From the NCBI GenBank assembly GCA_963920635.1, contig OY987301.1:19944501-20008500 (forward strand): a DNA stretch of 64,000 nt, given 5' to 3'. Numbering within the stretch: position 1 is the stretch's first letter; each line of letters begins with the position of its first letter. Position numbers and translations under genes: made by a program. Source of the DNA: Pseudeuparius sepicola. Lineage: Eukaryota > Arthropoda > Insecta > Coleoptera > Anthribidae. The notes beneath the pieces were generated by a model. That model saw nothing but the letters and a program-made list of their open reading frames with translations, was not told where the DNA came from and did not search any database. Positions 14,101 to 26,100 of this stretch are shown piece by piece.

Positions 14101-17100
14101 AGACTACAAAGGCTTGGAAATTCTAAGGAACACGACTGCTATGACCCTTCCGCCAATAATAATTCAAACCTCAGTTACCCCGCCACCTATCTGTGAACCT
14201 GACAGGTATATACGGATATAATTAAAACAAAAAAAACATTAAATGTACTTTTGTAGATATATCGACCTTATTCAAGGTGATCAACCCTTACCTGACTCTG
14301 CATTTAGTGCAAGTAGTGTGCTAAGTCCTTCTTTTGCTCCTAGCCATGCAAGATTGGACAGTAAAATCACTGAAAAATCAGGTTTGACTATAAACTTATT
14401 AAAACATATGTTTCCTATTGCAAAACAATCATTTTTTCCAAAACTCTAGACATCTTCCTGTCAATGAAAGTATGACCAGAAAATAAAACATATTAAAATA
14501 CTTAAAAACGAGTAAATTGTGAGGTTAAACACGGCAGGGCTATTTTTATTTATGAATTTGACATTTTACAAATTTGGCTGAAATGAGTACAAATTACCAA
14601 AGAATCACCTGTGATATTTTCTGTTCATAATTTCCAGACTCCCTGTAGTTTAAAGACCAACTGATTTAGAATGTACCTGATATACTTATTTATATTGTAG
14701 GTGGTAGTTGGGCCCCACAATTTACAAACAACGAACAATTTTTGGAAGTAAACTTAGGAAACCAAGAACCTGTTTATGGTGTCATCGTCAGGGGCAGTCC
14801 TCTATACGATGAATATGTGACAAGTTACCAAGTTCTGTACAGTCCCGATGGTCATACATTTTATTATATTTTGAACAACGATTCTCCTCCAAGACCAAGA
14901 GTAACAACAAAAGTGACATTTGAAATTAAAAAATAAAGCCAACTATTTCCAGATTTTCCGAGGGTCTGTAGACTCGAGCACACCAATTAAACAAATATTT
15001 GAGACTCCGATAGAAGCAAAAATAGTTAAGATCAATCCACAAACTTGGAACAATGGAATATCTCTTAGAGTAGAACTTGTAGGGTGCAGTGAAGAAATTA
15101 CTACTTCACAAACTACACCGATATATGATATGATTACGGTAAATTTAAAATGCATTGATATTCACGTATTTACATAAGTCTTTTAGACTGCAGCTGGAAT
15201 AAAACCACAATTTTGTGATGATGAAATGGGACTAAGCGATGGAACAATGTCGGCCCTACAAATATCCGTTAGCTCTGAAAAAAATTCTTTGCTTGGAAAG
15301 AACAACATTAGACTTAATAGTGGTTCATTTTGGCAACCATTTTCGAATTCTCCAAATGAATGGGTTGAAGTAAATAATCTGCATTTCGCTAATATTGTAA
15401 GCACAAAAAATGTTGTTTTTAGTTTGATTTCTTGGAACCAAGGACCATAACAGCAGTAGTTACAAAAGGTGGAGACGATGGATGGGTAACCGCTTTTGTT
15501 GTGAAATATTCCCACAATGGCAAAGAATGGAACACTTTGCTAGATGATAACCAAAAGGACAAAGTTTTTCTGGGAAACTACAATGGGATCTCGCCACAAG
15601 TGAACAACTTTGCTCTTCCTATTAATGCACAATATCTGAAACTGGTACCAATAAAATGGAACAAAAACATACAACTGAGAGTTGAAGTCCACGGCTGCTT
15701 CAAAGTATACCGTAAGTTGGATCATTTTCTTTATATATACTTTTTTTGTCCTTTACCGTTGACTGACATATTAATAAAGACTGCTCACGGCTGCCATGTT
15801 TGACAGTTCTCTGGCTCACCATGCGCTTCCCGGAGACAAAATACAATGCAAAATACATTGTTGACCATAGGCGCCATCTACTTTCCAGGACATGAAGCTA
15901 TAGCCGTGAGAAGTCTTATTAATACGTCAGTCAATGCCTTTACGCTATTATAGTCTACAGTTTTCAGTACGCTATTATAGTCTAAAGTTTTGAGCTAGTA
16001 TAGCTATCTATGTAGATATATACTACCTAGGTATCATTGATCATTTTCGAGATATAAATACAATTAAAATAATGTTTCTAATCGTTTTTAATACCAAAGT
16101 GTAATTCAAAAATGTAAATTTCGAGTAATAGAAACTTAATATTGCCAGGTTGGCATAAACACAATACCCAACACAATACCCAACAATGTGCAATATTTGG
16201 AATAAACAAGAATATTCACCACCTCTATGCCAGATCATCAATTTGTTTTTTTTTAGGAGCAATACAAGAACCCACCACAACAACTACAGTGAAATCGTCA
16301 TGTAACAACTGTCCAGGAGTTGACTCGACTGTTTTGGAACTGAGCGCTTGTAGGTGTGATGCTAAACTATGGTGGGATGGAGAAGGTTGTGTCAATCGAA
16401 CACAGTGTCCATGTATGGTTGGGCATATGCCTTATGGAGTTGGCAAAGTGTTTCAGAAAGAAGACTGCTCTGAGTGTATATGTGAATTGGGTGGTATTTC
16501 AAGGTGCACTCCAAAAACTTGCGGGAAGTGCAAAGATGTAAGTTAAATCGTTAAATTTAGAATATATCTGAAGAATAATATAGTGGTTATGCGCATTCAT
16601 AAAAGTTAGAATCTCTTCAAAGAATATTACATCATTAGTATTATTACCCGCCGATTTGAGCACGTTCGAACAAGACATATACCGTCTCTTTTTTTTATGT
16701 GTTGGAGGCAAGCAAAGAATGATTTTCAAGCTGTAAATAATGTTTGTCAAGAAAATAATTCATATAGGTTGGAACTAGTCATCATGTTATACCAAAAAGG
16801 CAGTATTTATAACTTTCACCACCTCGGTTTCCTTACTTTTACACAAAATTGAATGGAATATCACTTTGAGTCTTCTTGATGAAGGTTCTCTAACTAAAGC
16901 CATCTGTAAAACCTGTCAACAAAATTACCATGTAGCCAGGTATATAATAAACTGTCAAGTACTCTTCATTTTTAGGCCCTGAAAAGCGCTATAACTAGTA
17001 CTTGTGCTTGCACTTGCCAACCCTGCCCCGAAGGAACTGTTTTATGCCCGACTAGTGACATTTGCATAAATTCCACTCTTTGGTGTAATGGTGTACAGGA

Positions 17101-20100
17101 CTGCCCCGATGATGAACTAGATTGCACTACAACAGTTGAAATAACTACTCCGAAAGTTACCACAACAACTAAAAGTATTTTTTCATATAATTTTATTCAA
17201 CGCATCACCGGTTTATTTATTATTTGTAGAACCCAAGACTTGCCCAGTGGTCGAATGTCAGATTGGATACAGAAAAGTTGAAAAGGAACCCTCAAAAATG
17301 GAAGGGCACCAATCCTATATCTCTCCTATGATTTCAGAACACAGAAAACACACAAAAGGGTCATACCAAAGCGTGAAAGGTGGAGTAAAGACATCTGGAT
17401 ATAAACCTACTTATTTGAGCAAACCGCAGAACAGTGAAGTAGCAGAAGAGCTTGTCTGTAAAGAATATGTGTGTGTTAGTTCTAAACCATCACCTGTTTA
17501 CATTCACAGCACGGATGAGTGTCCGCCAGTTATATGCCAAGCAAACTATATACCAGTGTTTGATTCCAAAAAGTCCAATAGCAACAAAGTTTGCCCAAGG
17601 TAAAATTTAGAAATAATAATTGAAAGTTTTCAGGCATAAACGATTCGTTTTTAGCTATTCGTGTTATCCTCCACCTGAACCTGACGTAGTGTGTAACGTG
17701 ACTGGAAGAACGTTCAATACATTTGACAACACAGAGTACAAATACGACATATGCAATCATGTTTTGGGGAGAGATTTAGAGAATTATGAGTGGGATGTTT
17801 CATGTATGTTCAATCTTTGTAAATTTTGTGATTTTTTATAACACTTCAATCAAGCTCAGCTTCAATATATTAACTCTTTTTTTTTCAGTGAAAAAGAACT
17901 GTACTACTTCCTGTTCTCGCGACCTTGTAATCCGCCACAAAGATGACATTTTCATAATGTACTCCGATTTGTCACTCTCGTTCAATGGATACAAATATAC
18001 AGCAGCTCAAGCCAACAACATAGACACCCAAAACAATGCTTTCACCATTTCTCAGCTGGGAAACACCATACTTTTCCTATCAAATCGTTATGGTTTTTGG
18101 ATTATCTGGAACACCCTTGGAGACGTCAAATTCGGAGTGGTTCACAAGTTAATTGAAAAAGTCGATGGCTTGTGTGGATTTTTCAACGACAACTCTGAAG
18201 ACGACAAAAGAAAACCCGATGGCGGCCTAGCAAAAACTACAGTTGAATTTGGAGATAGTTGGGCGTTGTCACACGACCAACCAACTATTTGCGAGGCAAA
18301 GGCATGTCCTTTGCATATACAGAACAAAGCTTGGGAAATGTGCAACAAAGTGAAGTAAGTCTCGTTAATATAGTTTTCATTTTCGACGATTGATTGATGT
18401 TTTAGAGAACAGCCACTGTCTGCTTGTGCAAAAGTAATGTATATTGAAGCATTCATTTCGCGATGTCTGGAGACAACTTGTGCCTGCCTTGAACACAATG
18501 AAGGCAACCACACTGCCGAGGAAGAATGTAGATGCAGTGCGTTACAATCATTTGTAGTAGACTGTTTGTCTGCGGAGTCTACTATTGACTTATCTGATTG
18601 GAGAATGCAGCAAGACTGTCGTAAGTTCACTTAAAATAAAGTAACCTAAACTTTTCAATCAATACTCTTGATTTTTAAGCTACTACGTGCGAAAGTCCGC
18701 TAGTCTATCATGACTGCTTCCAGCGTAAATGCGAACCAACCTGTGAATCGATCTCAGATCCTAACGTTTGCCCAAAAATAAGCAACATATGTTTCCCGGG
18801 ATGTTATTGTCCTGCCGGATATGTCAGAAAAGATGAAAGCTGTATAAAACCTTCAAATTGTAGAGATTGCGAATGTAATGTATTGCCACACTTGCAATAC
18901 GTCACTTATGACGAGAGTAATTTTACTGTCAGTGGTAACTGCGTGTATGTGATGTCTAGAGATGTAGCGGAAGAAAACGATCAGCATAAATTCCAAGTAA
19001 GCATGAACTTTAGGTGAATTTTCCTATTTATTTGTAAACAAATTTGTAGGTTTTGGTAACTAACCATCCGTGTAAACACAAACCTGAAAAAATGTGTGTG
19101 GGAAAAGTAACGATTTTATACCAAGGCCACAAAATTCACATTCTAGTCGACTACATCAGAAACAAACTTAAATTAATTGTAGACAATGAGAGAATTGATG
19201 ATTATGAGGACTTGCTACCATGGGCCACTGTCAAAGAAACAACAATTAAGCACATGAAGATGTTGTTAGTAGAAGTGCAAGTAGAGGTAAATTTTACAAA
19301 ATGAAGTTTTTTAACTGTTCTACAATAAGGTTCTTAAGAGGGGGCGCAGAATTAAACACAACATTTTTGGAAATAGTCTTCTCGAAAACTGCTTCACATT
19401 ATGATGTTTGTTTTTCCCCCAAATAGATCATGCTTTGATTAATATCTATGAGGCGCCATTTCGGACTAAATTATTATTTTTGAATATATAAATTTCTCGC
19501 GCTAATATATTTTTTTAATATATTTATAGAAATTTGCGTGAATAATCTTTTTTTAGTCAAATTTATATATTACGCATCGCCCAAAAGTATATATTACAGT
19601 AAACGCAAAAAAAATATATCAAAACACGATATATTAATTTGATGCGCCAATATATAATAATTTAGGGTACCACTGGTCGTCACCAGAGATCACGCCACGC
19701 ATCCCTAAAGTGCACCGGCAACGCTGCAGCAGAAAGGGCAGAAGCCCGAAGTCGAAATATTTTTTTATGTGATATTTATAGAAATTTGCGTGAATAATCT
19801 TTTTTTCGTCGAATTTATATATTACGCATCGTCCAAAAGTATATATTACAGTAAACGCAAAAAAATATATCAAAACATGATATATTAATTTGGTGCGCCA
19901 ATATATAATAATTTAGGGTACCACCGGTCGTCACCAGAGTTCGCGCCGTGCATCCCGAAAGTGCACCGCTAATAACGCTGCAGCAGAAAGCGCAGAAGCC
20001 CGAAGTCGAAGTGATTATGATTACTGTCATACTGGATGTTCTTTTTCTGTGTCAGGTTTGGGATTTGATGTTTTGTGGTGTATAACCCCACAATCATCTT

Positions 20101-23100
20101 ACATATTTTAGTTTCCCGCCCGCTTGATCGTTTTCGTTTCACCTTCGTTTTGTTGTAGGAAGTGGCTATTTATACGTCCGACGTATATAAAAGTCGGTAT
20201 ACCTCTTGCACTCTCATTGGTGGATTGAGTCACGTGACTTCTTTGGACATACATTTAACTCCGTACATGTCCGAAGCCGAAGTAAACAAATTTGATACGT
20301 CTACGTCGGAAGCCGTCGGAAGTGCATTTTTCGCAAGCATCTTTGCAATAAGGAGCGCATTCCCTCCTTTTTGGGGGATAAGCGCTGCCGTATGAAAAAA
20401 GAAGGGGACATTCGCATCATATTGTGGCAGTCGGCAGCGATGCGCGCTGCCGTATGAAAAAAGAAGTGGTAATCTTTTCCACTTTAGCGATGCGCGGCGC
20501 GACCTCTGGTGACGACCAGTGGTACCCTAAATTATTATATATTGGCGCCCCAAATTAATATATCGTGTTTTGATATATTTTTTTGCGTTTACTGTAATAT
20601 ATACTTTTGGGCGATGCGTAATATATAAATTTGACTAAAAAAAGATTATTCACGCAAATTTCTATAAATATCATATAAAAAAAAATATTTCGACTTCGGG
20701 CTTCTGCACTTTCTGGTGCAGCGTTGCCGGTGCACTTTAGGAATGCGCGGCGCGACCTCTGGTGACGACCAGTGGTACCCTAAATTATTATATATTGGCG
20801 CACCAAATTAATATATCATGTTTTAATATATTTTTTGCGTTTACTGTAATATAGACTTTTGGGCTATGCGTAATATATAAATTTGACTAAAAAAAGATTA
20901 TTCACGCAAATTTCTATAAATATCATATTAAAAAAATATATTAGCCCAAGAAATTTATATATTCAAAAATAATAATTTAGTCCGAAATGGCGCCTCATAA
21001 ATATCTAACATATTTTAATTATCCAAATTTCGTAGATTGTAAATAAAAATGGAATTTATTTAATATGGGTCCGAGTCGATATGCCACAAATGGTGCTTTT
21101 TTCAAAAAATGAAATATGTTAAGTTTTACCTCATACCTTTATCTAATCTTTTGCGCAAAATTACCGCGCACAAATTTGTAGTTTTTTGGAAGATCATGTC
21201 CGAAAATAATATTTTAAAGTGTGTTTTTGCGCTCTATTTATATTGACACCACTTGGCATTTCTGGAAGCCCTTACGGACATTATTGGTCCAGGTTAGGGA
21301 AACAGTTCAGTTATGCATTTAGAGATGGTGCAGAAAACACAAAACACTTAGCGAACCCCCCTTGTTATTTTTAAAAAATGCTCAAGCACCCTATTAATTC
21401 ATTCATTTATTATTATTCTCAACCAACTTTACAGTTCATTATAAAGAATATGACAAAACAATTAAAAAAAAATTAAATTAATGTAATTAAATCCATCAGA
21501 AATCACTTTTTTCAATGAGATATTTCTTAAGTTCTTTTTTAAATTTGGTAATATTTGATGTCATTTTTAACGATTTTGGTAAGTTATTATATACAGTCTG
21601 TCCCGTTTTTCATGTTAACACCCCTGAAAACCTAAGTAGGCTGAAGGAATTGAACGGGGCAATTTTTTTATAGATATGTCCCTGAAAGGTCATCATTTGC
21701 GAAGTATTGGTTTGGCATTGCCGCGAAAGCCTGGCCTACTGGGATTTTTTAAAGGGGTGCGTTTTTCGAAAAACCATATTAGGCATTTTTTTTATTTAAA
21801 ATCTGACACCACAGCGTTAATCAGGACACACCGAAACCCCCATATACCAAATTTGTACAAAAATTATACAGGGAGTTCCATTCTGTAGGGTGTCAAAGTT
21901 GAGCAAAATAGGAATTTTAAAGATATCTGGCGAGTCAAGTGTGCCATGGAATCCCTTCAAAACAGTTGCATGGTCAACAGGACCACTCAAAATGTTGGTG
22001 TGAAATGATTTACTATAAAAATATACAGGGTATTTTTCTCTGAGCCATCTCAAAATTCTGAATTTTTATTAAACTATACTGGTCAGGAGAGCTTTGGAAT
22101 CATTGAAAAAATATTAATAAACACAAAAGTAATTTATTTCTTTACAAAATGCCAACCAACAAATAAAAACAATTTAAATTATTGGACCTTTCTCAACAAA
22201 GTCAGTGTCTAAGATGATACATTTTCTGTGCGTTTCCTGTTGTGGCACATCAGCCACATTAACTGATATGGACTTACTGACTGGCAAGCTTCTGTATTTT
22301 TTAGATTTAGTTCGTTTATAGTATGTATATATGTTTATATATGCCGCGGTGGCGTCGCTTTTAACTGGATATCTGTAATAATATCCACCGCTGCAACTTC
22401 TGTATCTCTAGACTTTCTAAAACCAAATTGACTATTAAACAGTAAATCTTTACTTTCTAAATAATTTGATAATTTATTATGCATTACTTTTTCTAAAATT
22501 TTTGAAAAAATTGGCAATACTGATATTGGCCTATAATTGTTTGGATCACTAGTATTGCCACTTTTTAATATTGGTGATACTTTAGATAATTTCATTTTTT
22601 CTGGAAATATACTAGTTTTAAATGACAAACATACTAATTGCTTTAAAATTGGTATTAACTGATTTTTGACTGCTTTAATAATTTTGGTTGTAATATTATC
22701 ATGACCACTGGCCTTTCTTGAATTTAGATTGCAAATAATCTCTTCTATGTCTTCATTTTTTACCGTTGCCTCATCTAGAAACATGGAGTTTTCATTGTCT
22801 GCTTCTTCATTCAGTTGAATTTGTGCTATTTTCTTAGATAAAATTTGTCCTACTTCTGTAAAATGTTTATTTATTTCTTCACAAATAAGTTTTTTATTTA
22901 TTATTTTTTTGTGGCCATGATTTATGTGATTGCCAACAAATCTTTTGGTCTGCAAGCAGACCATTTTCATAAAAGTTCTGTCACATGATTTGAACTTAAA
23001 CTCATTTCCCATTATTTTTGTATTTAATAATATTTGATTTATTTAATTACCTTTAGGTGTCCATTTATTACCCATCACTTGGGATATCAGTTAAAGCACC

Positions 23101-26100
23101 ATCTCATAAATATAAAGGAAAACTTGAAGGCTTATGTGGAGATTGTAATGGAGACCCACAAGATGATGTCAAGAAACCAGACGGAAAGAAACCCGAGGAT
23201 ACAGATGACTTTGCTTTAAGCTGGCTATATGAACATCTTCCAGGTGGTCAGTCGAGAGAAGAATGCCACAACGAGCCAGAAGAAAAATGTGGGGAAATCT
23301 CCGAAGAATCTGATCCATGTATGCAGTTGCTGGATACGAACAAGTTTGGTCAGGTTAGAATATCATTCCAGATCTTGTGTTCGTTATTTACAATATCTTG
23401 TCTTAGTGCTTGAACATCTTCAACCCAACCCTTTTCATCGAGTGGTGCAAAAAGGACACTTGCAATGGTAATCCAGAACAGTCATGTACAGCAATCGAAG
23501 CATATGCAAGAGACTGTGCAAGTGCTGGCTTCTGTGTAAACTGGAGACAGGAAATATGCCCACCAAAAAGCTGTCCTGCAGACCAATATTTTGATCCTTG
23601 TGGAACTTCTGATCCGGACACTTGTGAAAGCGTCAAAATAAAGGAGAGAAGAAGGCTGAAAGCTCCAACTGAAGGATGCTATTGTCCCCAAGGAAAAGTA
23701 AACAGTTGCTTATGAAATAAAACTCAAATTAATATTAAACTTTTAGGTTCTACTTAACAATACTTGCGTTGAACCGAAAGACTGTGAAGTTTGTGATGAT
23801 GAAGGACATCATCCAGGAGACAAGTGGAAAAAAGACAAATGTACTACATGCAAATGCGAAGGAACGTCTTTAAAGTGTGAAACAGAACATTGTACTTCCT
23901 TTGAAACTGTCTGTCAGAGGGGATACACTCCTATGAAAATTCCTTCAAAAGAGGAAGAATGTTGTAACAAATTCGTGTGTGGTAAGAAAAACAAATTATC
24001 GACCATACTCTTTTAATTAAAAACTACTTTAGTTCCTGAAGCAACGGTTGGACCAACATGTGAAACCCCACAGAAGCTACAATGTGGTCCAGGTCAAGTC
24101 ATGAAGCTAGATACCAAACCCAATGGCTGTCAAACATTCATATGTGAATGCAAACCCGTAGAAGACTGTGACCAATTAGATCTAATCACAGATGCACCGC
24201 TAGATCCTGGATATGTCAAAGAAGTTGATGAATCGGGATGTTGCCCAGTGATAAACATCGTTTGCAAAAAAGATCTTTGCTTGGAAGCTAAAGAATGCCC
24301 CGTTTATCATTCATTAAAAACTGATAATATTCCCGGAAAGTGTTGTCCATTATATTCTTGCGAACCACCAAAAGATAAATGTATATACGAGACGCAATAC
24401 ACTGCCGCTTCAACGGGTGGTGAGCGGTTACTGACTAAATACGAAAAACAAAAGTTGCTTAAGAATGCCAATGAAACATGGAATGATGGACCGTGCAGGG
24501 AGTGCAAGTGTGAACTGACTAGTATAGGTAACTACCAGCCTTCTTGCTCACAGGCGAAGTGTGAACTACTACAACACCATGAAGATTTCAAAGACTTTGT
24601 GTTGGAAGAACAAATGATCTTCGAACAATGTTGTCCAAAAATTAAACGAACTGCTTGTAAATACAATGGTGAAATTTACAAAGTTGGGCAAAAGTGGACC
24701 AAAGGAAACGATTACTGCGTATCTATGGAATGTGTGGAAACTGAGAACGGCATTCGAAAGGAAACTACTGTGAAAACATGTACCAAAGAATGTGATCTTG
24801 GTTATGAATATATTGAACCAAAACTGGAATGCTGCGGTTCTTGTAAACAAATTGCTTGTGTTGTTGATGGAAAAGTTTACAAAAATGGCGAAGAATGGAC
24901 CTCTGCAGATCACTGTACAAATTATTTCTGTATGAACCTTAATGGATCTGTAAGTATTTGCGATATTGAAAAAAATAAAATAAATATAATTCAAAGAAGT
25001 CAGAGGTTAGCTCTTCATTCTTCAGGGCTCTTTTTATAGTTTTCATTCGCTAAAGAAAAAATCACTAGTGAAGTTTTGGGGATGCCACACCACTGGAGTG
25101 TAGTCTTGTTACTTTATATTTAATTCTGAATAACTATTCATCTGTCTTTAATTGTATTTTTTTGCAGTTGCAAGTTCAAGCAGTAAAAGTAAACTGCCCA
25201 GAACTACCTGAAGAGCATTACAAAGACTTTGTTGTTGAAACTTACCAAGTAGGAGGAAAGTGTTGCAAGGAATACAAGCAAACTGCATGTAAAGTCGACA
25301 ATAAAGTATATCAGGTGTGTACAGGGTTATTCACTGAGAATTGGCCCCTTACCTAACTTTTTTGTTTTTTAAGGTAAAAGGGTGATTCAAAAAACAAAAT
25401 CAATGGTTGGGCAAATACTTTTTTACGCCATGACCGTTTAGTGTACAGGGTGTTCCAAAAAAGTAGGACGAATGGCAACTTAATTTTTTTAAATGGAACA
25501 CCCTGTGTATTATTGGATTTTTGAAATCTGCTCATCAAGGCAATCAAAATGATATTAAACTTTGTGGCATTATCTTTTTCCGTTTAGTCCATATTCAAAT
25601 TTTATACTAAATTTATTTAACTCGAATGTGTGGATCTCATGATAAAGATAGACGATCAATGTAATAACGAAAAATATTTGTTTTAAACAAGAGAGTAATA
25701 TAGTGAAACTCCAAAATGTTTAGGAGCTTTTACGATTTTCCTGAAATTCTTTATTTCGAGAATATAATCAGTAAAATTTGAAAAGGCTCCTAAACATTTT
25801 GGAGTTTCACTATATTACTCTCTTGTTTAAAACAAATATTTTTCGTTATTACATTGATCGTCTATCTTTATCACGAGATCCACAAATTCGAGTTAAATAA
25901 ATTTAGTATAAAATTTGAATACGGAATTTTTCAAAAACAGAAAAAGATAATGCCACAAAGTTTGATACCATTTTGATTGCCTTGATGAGCAGATTTCAAA
26001 AACCCAATAATATACAGGGTGTTCTATTTAAAAAAATTAAGTTGCCGTTGGTCCTACTTTTTTGGAACACCCTGTACACTAAACGGTCATGGCATATAAA

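Larger units (their letters stand above)
19287..23056 (+). other. Hml intron, 3.77 kb, transposon nest
   Basis: Contains the foldback element (19449-20996) and the LINE relic with its Tc1-like insertion (21496-23012). About 21000-21490 is not assigned; it includes a long T-rich stretch. Confidence 0.8.

Noticed and set aside
15397..15422. A 26-nt intron (GTAAGC...TTTAG) in Hml
   Set aside because: Too short for insect splicing. A donor at 15370 gives a 53-nt intron in the same phase and restores the F5/8C motif W-V-E-F-D-F-L-E-P.
19530..20935. CRISPR-like or regulatory array from regularly spaced repeats
   Set aside because: Units are 252 bp, inverted between arms and without unique spacers; it is a eukaryotic foldback element.
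24307..24994. Minus-strand open frames of 66 and 141 codons across Hml exon 45
   Set aside because: Antisense shadows of a strongly coding, cysteine-patterned exon.
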